Shown: piece by piece, positions 16,169 to 25,411 of the stretch
How positions within the stretch are numbered: the stretch's first letter is position 1
Layout: every line of letters begins with the position of its first letter
NCBI RefSeq assembly: GCF_022631375.1
Contig: NZ_JALBGC010000007.1
Span: 211,178 to 275,177, forward strand
Length of the DNA stretch: 64,000 nucleotides
Origin: Hymenobacter cyanobacteriorum
GTDB lineage: Bacteria > Bacteroidota > Bacteroidia > Cytophagales > Hymenobacteraceae
Reading direction: 5' to 3'
Program-made: the position numbers and the translations under genes
The notes under the pieces: generated by a model
The model's database searches: none
Seen by the model: the letters and a program-made list of their open reading frames with translations, nothing else
What the model was told of the DNA's origin: nothing

Positions 16169-18715
16169 TCAGAGGCGGAACTGGGCGCTGAATTTTACGC
16201 CAAAGTTCTTGTGTTCGGGGTGGCGGTCATCGATAACCGGTGGTTGGTCGCGGTACGTAACGCGGTGCAGGAAATCGACCCGTAGAAACTTGAAGATGTT
16301 CTCGATGCCGTAGCCAACCTCCACGTAAGGCTCCTTAATGGTGTCGGGCAGGCGGTTAGAGTTGCCGTTGGCATTGCGGGCGCGGTCCGACAGGTTGCCG
16401 TAGAGCATGTTGGCAGTGCCCACCAGGCGCCAGTTTAGGGCCCGGATGCCGGGAATAGCATTCAGCAGCAAGCCTTCGAAATGCTGGTCGAGGCGCACCG
16501 ACACTGACCGGTCGGTCACGAACTCGAAGTAATTCATCAGGTTGAAAGCGTTGGGGTTATAAAAAATCGTCTGGTTGCCCAGCGGGGCTTTCAGGATGAT
16601 GTAGGGCAGCGGCGTGGGAATGTAGTTGCCCTCGACGCGGTAGTTGAGCCGGCCCAGGTAGCCCACCGACACGCTGTGGCTGATGGCCAGGTTGAGCTTG
16701 TGGTACATGTTGTGGCGTCCGTACCACTCGATGGAGCCCAGCGTGTAGCGGAAGTTGAATACCGGCCAGCGCTTCAGGCCTACGGCGCGGCGGCGATTCT
16801 CGCTCTGCACCAGGGTTTCGTCGGGCGCGTAGCGCGATTCCGACACCAACTCGCTCAGATGCAGAACGTCGGAAGGCGGGGTGTCGTTGGAGCCTTTGAA
16901 GCGCGCTATTTCCAGTTCAAACAGCGGGTCGATGAACTGATAGCGGGCCGTCAGGGTCTGGGTGAACCCGTGGAATAAGTCGCGCTGCACGCTCAGGGAA
17001 GCCAGGTCGCGCAGGGCAGGCCGTTGGAAGCGGCCCCAGCGCGAGGCGGCCAGAAACAGGTTGTTGTTATCGAGGAAATCGTTGTCGAGTAGCGCGGTCT
17101 GTTCCACATCGTGCTTGAACTCGGCCGAAAAAACCGTCCAATGGCGGCGCTCGGCAATGTAGCTCTCGCGCACCCCGTATTTGAACCGTCCATCGTTGGT
17201 GCCATAGGCCACGTAGGCCTGCGTCAGCCAGTCGCGGCTGATGAGGGGAGTTGTCCGAAATCCAATCCGAAAGCGACTGCCTTCAAAGTCGTTGTGGGCG
17301 TAGAGCGTCGAGATTGGCCCGATGTCGAGCTTGCCCACGCGCTTGTAGCCGTTCACAAACAAATCGACCCAGTCGAGCAGGTTGCGCACCGAGGGCAGGG
17401 CTTTGGCCGAATCGAGCACGGCAAAGGTCTGGCGCTCACTCAAGCTTAGCGTATCGGGGCGGTGGGTGTCGAAGTAGCCCCCGGCCCCGCCTTGGGGCAG
17501 CCCGGCCAGCAAGCCGCCGGCGGGGCTTTCCACCACCGGCTCCATCAGCGACGACACGATGGGCTGGTCGTAGAAACCGGCCTCGTCGTGCAGCTTGTTG
17601 CGCACGAAGTTGCTGCTCACAGTGGTGTAGCGCACCAGCATGGCCGCCTGTTTGGCCGAGGGCCGCACGCTGATGAGCAGCTTGGTGCGCGTGGGCAGGC
17701 CAGGCCCCTCGCCGGGCGACGTCAGCTCCTGGGCCACGCGCAGGTCGTTCACGAAGTTGATGTTGGCCTCGGGGCTGGCCACCAGGTCGAGGCGGCGCAG
17801 GGCATAGCCTTCCTGCGTAATCCAGATAGTGCCTTTGAAAGCCAAATCGTGGCTGCGCTTGGGCGTGACGGCAATTTTGTAGCAGAAGTCCTTGCCCACA
17901 AACACCGAATCCTGCAGCTCGTAGTCGTAAGTGCCGCGTCCGCCCTCGGCAATGGGCGAGATGAAGTCCTTGCCCAGCACGTTCTGCCAGTTGGGGTAAA
18001 AGTCGAAATTCTGAAAGTTAGAGCCCAGCATCTGCGACAGAATGGAGCCCTCGCGCGGGCCTACGCCGCGCATCTGCTTGTGCAACAAGTCTTCGCGGCG
18101 GCGCAATGGGTTGTTGCGCTGGTACACCCGCGAGCCTACTTCCGACGCAAACACGGGCAGCGGCGCATCGGGGTCGCCCACGGCGGCAGCACCCTGGCGC
18201 ACGGCCAGCGCCCGAATGTCGCGGATGGCCTTGCGCTTGTTGAGGGCGGCCGGCAGGTCAATCAGGCTGGTTTCGATGCGGTTGTACGAGTCGTACTCGG
18301 CCGCTTTCAGCGAGGTGCGCTGGTTTTCGGGCTTGTGCTTCTGCACCTCGCGCAAAATGCGGAAAGCCGGGTTTTCGGGCTGGCGCGAGCTCACGAAGAC
18401 TTCGCCCAGGGTTACGCCACCGGTTTTCATCCGGAACAGCACCGTTTGCACGGCCGCATCGCTCAGTTTGCGGCGCTGGGTAGCAAACCCAATGGCGGAC
18501 ACCGCCAGAGAATCGGGCGAACCCGTGACGGCGAGCTTGAACTTGCCGTCGACATCGGCCGTGACCCCGAAACTGGTGCGCGGCACGAAGATGGAGGCGA
18601 ACGGCACTGGCTCGCCGTTGGCGGCTTCCACTACCTGGCCACTGATAACGATGCGCTGGGCGGCGGCGGGCAATGCCAACAGGCAAGCCAGGAGCAGCGG
18701 AGCAAGAAATTTCAT
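16169..18715 (-). CDS. DUF5686 / carboxypeptidase-regulatory-like outer membrane protein
   Basis: An 848-residue protein with signal peptide MKFLAPLLLACLLALPAAAQ, a carboxypeptidase-like regulatory domain (about 22-100, VISGQVVEAANGEPVPFASI) and a long DUF5686 region. That region contains SSRQPENPAFRILREVQKHK (near 110) and a beta-barrel-like C-terminus ending HKNFGVKFSAQFRL. Family members are common outer-membrane proteins of Bacteroidota with no settled function. The ATG at 18715 is preferred over one 20 codons upstream because it starts directly at the signal peptide. It probably follows the two small genes at 18935-19833 on the same strand after a 219-nt gap without coding potential. Confidence 0.85.
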   Translation of the reverse strand: MKFLAPLLLACLLALPAAAQRIVISGQVVEAANGEPVPFASIFVPRTSFGVTADVDGKFKLAVTGSPDSLAVSAIGFATQRRKLSDAAVQTVLFRMKTGGVTLGEVFVSSRQPENPAFRILREVQKHKPENQRTSLKAAEYDSYNRIETSLIDLPAALNKRKAIRDIRALAVRQGAAAVGDPDAPLPVFASEVGSRVYQRNNPLRRREDLLHKQMRGVGPREGSILSQMLGSNFQNFDFYPNWQNVLGKDFISPIAEGGRGTYDYELQDSVFVGKDFCYKIAVTPKRSHDLAFKGTIWITQEGYALRRLDLVASPEANINFVNDLRVAQELTSPGEGPGLPTRTKLLISVRPSAKQAAMLVRYTTVSSNFVRNKLHDEAGFYDQPIVSSLMEPVVESPAGGLLAGLPQGGAGGYFDTHRPDTLSLSERQTFAVLDSAKALPSVRNLLDWVDLFVNGYKRVGKLDIGPISTLYAHNDFEGSRFRIGFRTTPLISRDWLTQAYVAYGTNDGRFKYGVRESYIAERRHWTVFSAEFKHDVEQTALLDNDFLDNNNLFLAASRWGRFQRPALRDLASLSVQRDLFHGFTQTLTARYQFIDPLFELEIARFKGSNDTPPSDVLHLSELVSESRYAPDETLVQSENRRRAVGLKRWPVFNFRYTLGSIEWYGRHNMYHKLNLAISHSVSVGYLGRLNYRVEGNYIPTPLPYIILKAPLGNQTIFYNPNAFNLMNYFEFVTDRSVSVRLDQHFEGLLLNAIPGIRALNWRLVGTANMLYGNLSDRARNANGNSNRLPDTIKEPYVEVGYGIENIFKFLRVDFLHRVTYRDQPPVIDDRHPEHKNFGVKFSAQFRL

Positions 18716-18934
18716 ACGAAGTATAAAAGAACCAAATGCCAGAAATAAATAGAGAAGGTCCGGCAATTTACGCAAAGCACAAGATGCTTTAACTAGTTCC
18801 GTGCCCTTTTTTTAAAAAATTAACAATGATGATTTTAAACCCTTCGGGGCGGCAATTGTCGCGCCTGGCTGAACGGTGCTTCTTGCACGGTGAATGCTCA
18901 TTTAACCGCCCTAAACGGTGTGGTGACCAAATAC

Positions 18935-19243
18935 TCACGCTGGCATCGGCCCCGGCCCGGCCAGGCCGATGGTGGTGCCGCGGGGCAGCTCGCGCAAGCC
19001 TGCCACGTCGAGGAGCAGGCCGCGCGTTGGGACGTCGTCGTCGGGGCGGCTTACTTCTTCCACGGTGGCGAAACCTGGCTGGCAGGTGCCATCGGGCAGC
19101 CGAACAACGACTGCGAGCGCCGTGTGCAGGCCGCAGGCCGCGAGGTAAGGGGTAGGGCCCTCGGGCAGGGCGAGCAAGCCCAGGCCAGGCAGCGGCCAGG
19201 CGGCAGCTACGCGCAGTAGAAAGCGTGGGTCGTCGGGATTCAT
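18935..19243 (-). CDS. Hypothetical protein, translationally coupled to membrane protein
   Basis: A 102-residue protein. Its start overlaps the stop of the preceding gene by ATGA, the usual sign of coupled translation, which is the main reason to call it. Content is Leu/Pro/Gly-rich (PLPGLGLLALPEGPTPYLAA, VVVRLPDGTCQPGFATVEEV, GLLLDVAGLRELPRGTTIGL) and looks like a compact beta-rich domain with no signal peptide. I do not recognise a family. Two open frames on the opposite strand over the same bases are judged to be shadows. The role is probably tied to the membrane partner. Confidence 0.6.
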   Translation of the reverse strand: MNPDDPRFLLRVAAAWPLPGLGLLALPEGPTPYLAACGLHTALAVVVRLPDGTCQPGFATVEEVSRPDDDVPTRGLLLDVAGLRELPRGTTIGLAGPGPMPA

Positions 19244-19833
19244 TGTGTAGGGTGGGGGGTAGAATTGTCAGCGAGAAGCGGCCGGGCATCGGGGGTAGCC
19301 GCGGGAACTGTGGTGGCAGGCGGCGGGCCGAGGTAGTTGGCGGCGTTGGAAATGACGAAAACCGTGGACACGAAGCCGGCAATTTTCTCCAGTAGCAGCA
19401 GCGCCTGCGTGGTGCCGGCCGCCGCCGTCACGGAACCGCCCGAGTTGCTGATGAGGGTGCCCACGCTGTGGTAGAACAATTGCCCGAACACCTCCAGCTC
19501 GGAGCCTGGCCGCAGGCCGGCAAAGGCGTGGTCGTTTACGCGGTAGAGGCAGTAAAAATCGAGGGCGAAGGACAGCGCAATCATGCCCAGGTTGAGCGAC
19601 ACAAGCAGCAAAAACTGCTGAAACGTTTCGCGCAAGGCCGCCAGGGCCCGGAAGTTATGCAGCAGAAAGTAGCCGGTTTTGCCCGCCGCCGCCGCCAGCA
19701 GCAGGCCGGTAATTACGTCGGAAGGCAGGCCCTCGTGCTTGTCGAGCAAGTAGAGCGCCAGGCCCAGGAGCAGCAGTAGCGCGTGCTGCCACAGCAGGCG
19801 GTAGAGCTGGTTTTGGAGGGGATGAGGTTTCAT
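19240..19833 (-). CDS. Integral membrane protein with a possible degenerate ion-channel pore region
   Basis: A 197-residue protein with four hydrophobic segments (about 15-32, 38-58, 72-94, 143-163). The last part, FGQLFYHSVGTLISNSGGSV followed by a hydrophobic helix starting LLLLEKIAGF, resembles the pore loop plus inner helix of two-helix potassium channels, but the GYGD selectivity filter is absent (NSGGS instead). Start at 19833 chosen because upstream residues are Arg/Pro-rich and non-hydrophobic. The gene overlaps the next by 4 nt. The channel resemblance is a hypothesis; it may simply be an uncharacterised membrane protein. Confidence 0.6.
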   Translation of the reverse strand: MKPHPLQNQLYRLLWQHALLLLLGLALYLLDKHEGLPSDVITGLLLAAAAGKTGYFLLHNFRALAALRETFQQFLLLVSLNLGMIALSFALDFYCLYRVNDHAFAGLRPGSELEVFGQLFYHSVGTLISNSGGSVTAAAGTTQALLLLEKIAGFVSTVFVISNAANYLGPPPATTVPAATPDARPLLADNSTPHPTQ

Positions 19834-19982
19834 GGCTGCGCAAAGAAACGCGCCGGGGTGTGGCAACCGTGAAGGTGCGGGCCGGCGTAGCGCGTGGGCT
19901 CCCGGCAACGCCGGCGTGGTGCGCGGCCCTGAGGGGGGCGCGGCAATGGCCATAAGTAACGGCCAACGAGCCAATAAATAGT

Positions 19983-21947
19983 ATGTATAACCGTCCAGTT
20001 ACCTTTGTGCCGTCACCGGCGTATGAGCACCTGTTCCCGTGCGCTCGCCAATTTATTTCTTCTGTGCTTCAACGGTTATGCCTGCTGCTGTTTTTCCTGA
20101 TGACCAGCTTATCGGGCATTGCCGCTCAGCCGCGTGGTGGCATAGGTGAGGCTTCCGCCATTGCGGTGCTTCGGGTGGGGGTGCTGCCCGACCGGGGCTA
20201 TTCCTGGGACCAAATCCGTACCGACACTACGCTCACCTTTGAGCCGGCCGATTCGCTGCGGCCCGCCCAGGCTAGCCGCTACTGGCTGAAACTGACGGTG
20301 CTGAACCGCCGCCGCTACGCCGAAACCTGCCAGCTCACGTTGGCGCCCGGCCTCGACAATACCCTTTTCTATTTTGATGAGAATACCCGCGCCTGGCGAA
20401 CCCAGCGCGCCGGCCAGGCCGTAGCCACCGACAGCCAGCGGCTGAAGGGGATATTGCGGCTGCGGCTGCCAGTGCACGCCACCACGCTGTACGTGCTGAT
20501 GAACCTGGACCGCCGGGCCGCCCTGCCAGCCGCTATTTGCCTGGGGGTAAAGCTGGAAAAGGAAGCGGTGGCGCGGGAAGCGGATTTGTTTTACAGTACG
20601 GCCTGGGCCGTGTCGCTCACGGCGCTGCTGCTGCTGCTGCTTACCAACCTGCCCACCTACGTGCGCTACCGCGACCGCAGCACGCTGTTTTACCTCTGCT
20701 CGCAAGTGGGGGCGGCGCTCTACGTCACCGCCTTTCGGGGGTATTTCAAGGTGCTGTGGCCGGCCCCGGTGTTCAGCCAGCTCGTGCTGGCCGACGGGCG
20801 CAGCTATGCCTACACCCTCAACAACGTGGCCATGCACCTGAGCGTGGTGCTAATGCTGGTCGGCTTCGGGCAGATGACCCGCGCCTACCTGCTGCTGCCG
20901 GCCCGGCTGCCGCGCCTCGATGCCGCGCTGCGCTACGCCCTGGGGGGCTACGTGGGCTTTACGGTGGTGGTGGGAGCGGTGAACCTGAGCGGCTTCTACC
21001 TCAACCAGTACACGCTGCTCTACGACAACCTGCTGGTGCTGGGCGTGGTGGGGCTGTTGCTAGCCATTGGGGTGGTGGCCTACCGGCGGCAGCTGCCGCT
21101 GGCCCGGCCCTTTCTGCTGTCCAACGTGCTGCCGCTGGTATGCATTCTGGGTATTGCGGCGTACCACGTCTTCGTCGGCTTCGACAACAACGGCAACCAA
21201 CTGCTGCCCGACCTGGCCATCCTGGCGCACGCGCTGTGCTTTTCGGTGGCCCTGAGCATTCGCTCGCAGAGCCTGCAGCAAACCCTGCTGGCCAAGGAGC
21301 GCGAAGCCGACCATCTGGCCCTCGACATTCGGCAGCAGGAACTGCGCCACCGCGAAATCGTGCTCAAAAACCAGCACATTCAAACCGTGCTGCTGGCGTT
21401 GCAACGGCGGCAGCAGGCCCGCGAGCAGCACGCCCAGCAGCTGAGCGAGGATATTCAGCAGCACCAGGCCACCAACCAGGAGTTGCAGGAGCAGCTCGAA
21501 GCCAACCAGCGCGAACTGGCCTCTACCACGCTCTATGTGCAGCAGAAGAACGCCCTGCTGGCCGAGCTCAAGCAGCAGATTCAGGAGCTGAGCGCGCAGC
21601 GCCCAGGCCAGCAGAAGGAGTTGGCGGGCATCAAATCCATCCTGCAGTCCAACCTGCATTTGGATGAGGACTGGGGCAAATTCAAGCTGCACTTCGAGCA
21701 GGTGCACCCGCGCTTTTTCGAGGAGCTGCAGGCCCGCTACCCGGCCCTGACCAGCAACGAGCAGCGGCTGTATTGCTACTTCCACATTCACCTGGCCACG
21801 AAGGAAATCGCGGCCCTGCTCAACATCGACCCCGCCAGCGTGCGCCGGGCCAAAACCCGCCTATTCAAAAAGATTGCGGCCGCCGACCTAGCCGCCGGCC
21901 GCACCCCGTCCCCCGAGACGCCGGGCGAACTGACGGCCGACGAGTAG
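19983..21947 (+). CDS. 7TM-DISM membrane sensor with LuxR-like HTH output
   Basis: A 654-residue protein: hydrophobic N-terminal segment (about 30-48), DISMED2-type extracellular domain (about 50-195, with RYWLKLTVLNRR), seven transmembrane helices (about 200-410), a long Gln-rich coiled coil (about 415-545) and a C-terminal helix-turn-helix. The HTH region is LTSNEQRLYCYFHIHLATKE at 589-608, continuing through LLNIDPASVRRAKTRLFKKI. This type is widespread in Bacteroidota as membrane-anchored regulators of unknown ligand. It shares overall layout with the sensor at 14043-16097 but has a conventional output domain. The start is uncertain; a later GTG or the ATG at 20100 are alternatives. Confidence 0.8.
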   Translation: MYNRPVTFVPSPAYEHLFPCARQFISSVLQRLCLLLFFLMTSLSGIAAQPRGGIGEASAIAVLRVGVLPDRGYSWDQIRTDTTLTFEPADSLRPAQASRYWLKLTVLNRRRYAETCQLTLAPGLDNTLFYFDENTRAWRTQRAGQAVATDSQRLKGILRLRLPVHATTLYVLMNLDRRAALPAAICLGVKLEKEAVAREADLFYSTAWAVSLTALLLLLLTNLPTYVRYRDRSTLFYLCSQVGAALYVTAFRGYFKVLWPAPVFSQLVLADGRSYAYTLNNVAMHLSVVLMLVGFGQMTRAYLLLPARLPRLDAALRYALGGYVGFTVVVGAVNLSGFYLNQYTLLYDNLLVLGVVGLLLAIGVVAYRRQLPLARPFLLSNVLPLVCILGIAAYHVFVGFDNNGNQLLPDLAILAHALCFSVALSIRSQSLQQTLLAKEREADHLALDIRQQELRHREIVLKNQHIQTVLLALQRRQQAREQHAQQLSEDIQQHQATNQELQEQLEANQRELASTTLYVQQKNALLAELKQQIQELSAQRPGQQKELAGIKSILQSNLHLDEDWGKFKLHFEQVHPRFFEELQARYPALTSNEQRLYCYFHIHLATKEIAALLNIDPASVRRAKTRLFKKIAAADLAAGRTPSPETPGELTADE

Positions 21948-22245
21948 GCCGTCGAATACTCCAGCCCGGCTTCGGGTAGAAGAATAACGGGCTATTTATC
22001 AGGCATATTATAAAAACTGTCCATACTTTGTCTACGCCCTGTTTTAGGGAAATAGCAGGTAGCATTCGCAGGTTTGTGGCCGTTGGGGCAGGTAGGCCAC
22101 CGCCCCGGCGCTCCGAACCCTTCGGCCACCGCTCTGCCCCGAGCGGGCGGCGCGCCGGCTCCTGAGGACAGCCCTCGGGGCCGGCGCCGCCGCACGGCGG
22201 GGGCGGGGCCATCGCCTTGTTTTCTCCTGCGCACCTATCTATTCT

Positions 22246-23745
22246 ATGCTAACTAAATACCTTCTCGCGCCCCTCGCCGCCCTGCTGCTGGCCGCTCCGC
22301 GCCTCGCCCACGCCCAAACCGGCTCCGTCGGCATCGGCACCACCACCCCCGCCGCCTCGGCCGCGCTCGACATCACGAGCACCAGCAAGGGCCTGCTGCT
22401 GCCGCGCCTCACGTTGGCCCAGCGCACGGCCCTCACGGCCAGCACCACGGCCCCGCCGGTGGCCGGCCTCGTCATTTATCAGACCGACAACACGCCCGGC
22501 CTGTACGCCTACGACGGCGCGGCCTGGGTGCGCCTCGGGGCCGACAACCTGGGCAACCACACTGCCACCCAAACCCTGAACCTGAACGCGCAGCGCCTGC
22601 GCGGCGAGGTGAGTACCTCCCTGGGCGACTCCACCGCCCAGGTCGAGCTGAACGCCAGCGTGGGTACGCAGAGCAGCGCGCTCATCACGCGAAGCAACTT
22701 TACTAACCGCTATACGCGCACCATCCTTTCGGGCTACGGCAAGCTGCCCGAGGGCACCAACTCGGCCAACGACTTCGGCATCTGGGCCACGGCCTACCGG
22801 GGCGGCGGGTGGGCCGGCTTTTTCTCGGCGGGCAGCACCACCGGCACGCCCCTGCGCTGGGTGGGCATCTGCCAGAACCCGGGTTTCACCAACACCGGCT
22901 CGGCTATTCGCATCGTCGACGGCACCCAGGGGGCGGGCAAGGTGCTGACATCGGATAGCCAGGGCTACGGCACTTGGCAGACGCCTACGGCATCACCTAC
23001 GGCGGCCGGCGGCAACTTCGACCTGGGCTCCTACTACCTGGTGGGCAACGGCGGCAGCACGGGCATCGCCATCACCAGCAGCGGCCGGGTGGGCATCGGC
23101 ACCACCGCCGCCGCGCCCGCCACCCAGGCGCTGGACGTGCGCGGCAACGTGCGCCTGGGCAATGACGCCAGCGGCGGCACCGGCGCGGGCCCGGCCGTGG
23201 AGTGGGTGGGCCCCGGCATCAACACCGACCCGGTGGGCCTCTACCGCGTGAACCCGGCCAACGACCAGAGCGAGCTGCGCGTGGTGGTGGGCGATGTGGC
23301 CGATGCCAACGACAAGTTTGCGGTGGGCCGCATGGCCGGCACCAGCACCGAGGGCGGCATCCCGGCGGGCACCTTCACGCCCAACTTCACCGTGCGCGCC
23401 GACGGCAACGTGGGCATCGGCACCGGCGCGCCCACCAGCACCCTGCAGGTGGCCGGCTCGGTGGCCGCCAGCATCCGCGAGCTGAGCGGCGGCTCCATCG
23501 CCGAGACCGACTACACGGTCATCGTCACCGGCAGCGTGAGCCTACCCGCCCCCGACGCCACCAACACCGGCCGTATCTACCATCTCATCAACGGCAACAC
23601 CAATACCTACACCGTGACCGGTACCTTCCGCGACGCGGGCAGTGGGGGCCGCATCGGCAGCTTCACATTGAATAGCACTGCGGGCACCAAGGGCATCACC
23701 GTGCAGAGCGACGGCTCGCAGTGGTGGATTCTCACCCGCGAGTAG
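22246..23745 (+). CDS. Large secreted repeat protein (tail-fibre-like)
   Basis: A 499-residue protein with signal peptide MLTKYLLAPLAALLLAAPRL (cut near AHAQ). It has three copies of a VGIGTTTPAASAALDI-type motif (near 28, 283 and 385), a motif found in large secreted or fibre-like Bacteroidota proteins. The middle is Gly/Thr/Ser-rich, and the C-terminus (YTVIVTGSVSLPAPDATNTG, GTKGITVQSDGSQWWILTRE) resembles the ends of phage tail-like adhesins. No enzyme motif is visible. The stop codon falls at the edge of a class C repeat. The 298-nt upstream gap contains GC-rich hairpins at about 22140-22215 but no gene. Confidence 0.7.
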   Translation: MLTKYLLAPLAALLLAAPRLAHAQTGSVGIGTTTPAASAALDITSTSKGLLLPRLTLAQRTALTASTTAPPVAGLVIYQTDNTPGLYAYDGAAWVRLGADNLGNHTATQTLNLNAQRLRGEVSTSLGDSTAQVELNASVGTQSSALITRSNFTNRYTRTILSGYGKLPEGTNSANDFGIWATAYRGGGWAGFFSAGSTTGTPLRWVGICQNPGFTNTGSAIRIVDGTQGAGKVLTSDSQGYGTWQTPTASPTAAGGNFDLGSYYLVGNGGSTGIAITSSGRVGIGTTAAAPATQALDVRGNVRLGNDASGGTGAGPAVEWVGPGINTDPVGLYRVNPANDQSELRVVVGDVADANDKFAVGRMAGTSTEGGIPAGTFTPNFTVRADGNVGIGTGAPTSTLQVAGSVAASIRELSGGSIAETDYTVIVTGSVSLPAPDATNTGRIYHLINGNTNTYTVTGTFRDAGSGGRIGSFTLNSTAGTKGITVQSDGSQWWILTRE

Positions 23746-23828
23746 CGCCAACTTTTAGTTCGTGCCCCCGACGGATACCCAACGACTTGCAAACAGCGCG
23801 GGGACGCGAACTGAAAGCCCGCGCTACT
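23744..23828. repeat. Intergenic inverted repeat, class C degenerate copy
   Basis: Arms GTAGCGCCAACTTTTAGTTC... and ...GCGAACTGAAAGCCCGCGCTAC. This is a decayed version of the GTAGCGCGGACTTTTAGTCC element at 43914. It begins within the stop codon of the upstream gene and spans most of the spacer to the next gene. Confidence 0.6.
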
Positions 23829-23860
23829 GCCTGCCATCATCCCTTGACTCTCCAAGCTAT

Positions 23861-25285
23861 ATGCTACACCATTACCTCCTCACGCCCCTGGCCGCCGTGC
23901 TGCTGCCCGCCCTCGCCGCCCAGGCCCAAACCCTCACCAACGACGGGGCCACCCTCACCGTGGGCAGCGGGGCCACGCTCTACGTGGTGGGCGCGGTGCA
24001 GAACAACGCCGGCAGCACCCTGAGCAACGCCGGCACCGTGCAGCTCACCGGCGACCTTACCAACGCGGGCACACTGGCTTCGGGCGGCACACTGCTGTTC
24101 AGCGGTACGGCCAACCAGACGTTTGCTCCCGGCACGGCCACCGTGGCCACGCTCGTGCTCAATAACACCGGGGCCACTGGCGCCCGCACCCTGAACCTGC
24201 CCGCCGACCTCACCGTGGGCACGGCCCTCACGCTGCAAAGCGGCCTGCTGCGCACGGCTCCCACGGCCACCCTCACCCTGCCCGATGGCGCGACCCTGAG
24301 CGGCGAAGGCCCCGGGCAGTACGTGCAGGGCAACCTGCGCATCGTGCGGGCCGCCGGCAGCGGCGTGCTCGATTTCGGCCACGGCCTGACTCTGGACCGC
24401 ACCGGCCTGGGCCAGGTCACGGCCACGCGCACCGCCGGCCTGCTCACGGATAACGTGAGCCGGGGCGTGAATTTCAGCAACGCCGCCTACAAGGGCATCG
24501 ACCGCATCTGGACCGTGGAAACCACCACCGCCCCCAGTGCCGCCGTGCCCGTGACGCTGCAATGGCTGGCCGATGACGACAACGGCCTCAGCAGCTTTAG
24601 CCCGGCCCAGGCCTGGCGGGCCGCGCCGGGCTCGGCCCGCTGGGGCGCGGTGGGCAGCCCGGCCGCTGCTACGGTAGCGGGCAGCAGCCGCAGCTTCTCG
24701 TTTGCCACCGCCGCGCTGGGCCGCCTCACTGTCAGCAACGCCGCCAACCCGCTGCCCGTGGAGTTGACGCGCTTCACGGCCGAGCCGCTGGGGGCCGATG
24801 CGCTGCTGCGCTGGGCCACGGCCTCGGAGAAAAACAACAGCCATTTCGAAGTAGAAGCCAGCGCCGACGGGCGCACGTTCCACCGCATCGGCCAGGTGGC
24901 CGGCCACGGCAGCAGCACCCAACCGCACGAGTATCAGTTCCTGGACCCGGCCATTGCCCGCTACGCCGCCAGCCCCGTGTACTACCGTCTGCGCCAAGTC
25001 GATGCCGATGGCACGGCCAGCTACTCGCCGGTGCGCCAAGTGGCGGTAGTCGCCGGCCCGGCTGCACTGGCCCTGTTCCCGAACCCGACTACCGACCGCA
25101 CGGCTACCCTCACCGGCGCGCAGCCCGGCGCATTGGTGCAGGTGTTTGATGCCATTGGCCGCCAAGTGCTGGCCGCTACGGCCGACGCTGCCGGCACAGC
25201 TGCACTGCTGCTGCCCGTGGGGCACGCCACGGGTGTGTATGTGGTGCGCGTGGGTAGCAAAGCGTTGCGCCTTACGGTGGAGTAG
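23861..25285 (+). CDS. Secreted T9SS-sorted protein
   Basis: A 474-residue secreted protein: signal peptide MLHHYLLTPLAAVLLPALAA, then a repetitive beta-rich region (about 25-150, GATLYVVGAVQNNAGSTLSN and similar), a middle domain with NFSNAAYKGIDRIWTVETTT, and the phrase LPVELTRFTAEPLGADALLR. The last typically precedes the C-terminal sorting region (ALALFPNPTTDRTATLTGAQ ... GVYVVRVGSKALRLTVE). Type A T9SS sorting is therefore likely. The start at 23861 gives a clean signal peptide; the upstream extension crosses a repeat. Function unknown, probably cell-surface or matrix. It follows the other secreted protein gene on the same strand. Confidence 0.75.
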   Translation: MLHHYLLTPLAAVLLPALAAQAQTLTNDGATLTVGSGATLYVVGAVQNNAGSTLSNAGTVQLTGDLTNAGTLASGGTLLFSGTANQTFAPGTATVATLVLNNTGATGARTLNLPADLTVGTALTLQSGLLRTAPTATLTLPDGATLSGEGPGQYVQGNLRIVRAAGSGVLDFGHGLTLDRTGLGQVTATRTAGLLTDNVSRGVNFSNAAYKGIDRIWTVETTTAPSAAVPVTLQWLADDDNGLSSFSPAQAWRAAPGSARWGAVGSPAAATVAGSSRSFSFATAALGRLTVSNAANPLPVELTRFTAEPLGADALLRWATASEKNNSHFEVEASADGRTFHRIGQVAGHGSSTQPHEYQFLDPAIARYAASPVYYRLRQVDADGTASYSPVRQVAVVAGPAALALFPNPTTDRTATLTGAQPGALVQVFDAIGRQVLAATADAAGTAALLLPVGHATGVYVVRVGSKALRLTVE

Positions 25286-25306
25286 GTAGGGAAGCGTTGC
25301 CAAAAC

Positions 25307-25399
25307 GCCTGTCATCCTGAGCGCAGCGAAGGACCTTATCACCGACCAACGAGTTACTGGAACGTGATAAGGTCCTTCGCTGCGCTCAGGATGACAGGC
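25307..25399. repeat. Intergenic inverted repeat, class B copy 1
   Basis: Perfect 36-nt arms (25307-25342, 25364-25399) starting GCCTGTCATCCTGAGCGCAG and ending GGACCTTATCAC. It lies between two convergent genes, where it could terminate both. Confidence 0.9.
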
Positions 25400-25411
25400 A
25401 TTTTCCTGTAG

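Noticed and set aside
17462..18748. 428-codon open frame opposite the DUF5686 gene
   Set aside because: Antisense to a coherent outer-membrane protein with signal peptide; shadow composition.
18826..19219. Two 109-codon frames on the plus strand at 18.8-19.2 kb
   Set aside because: The minus-strand frame here is translationally coupled (ATGA) to its neighbour and has a more protein-like composition.
20001..20008. TACCTTTG box near the start of the LuxR-type 7TM-DISM gene
   Set aside because: It matches the -7 consensus but lies inside the longest reading frame and would place the start after or within the signal sequence; could still be real if a later start is used.
22140..22215. GC-rich hairpin-forming stretch upstream of the secreted repeat protein
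   Set aside because: Strong local self-complementarity is expected in such GC-rich DNA; it has no U-run, no match to a known RNA and no relation to the repeat classes.
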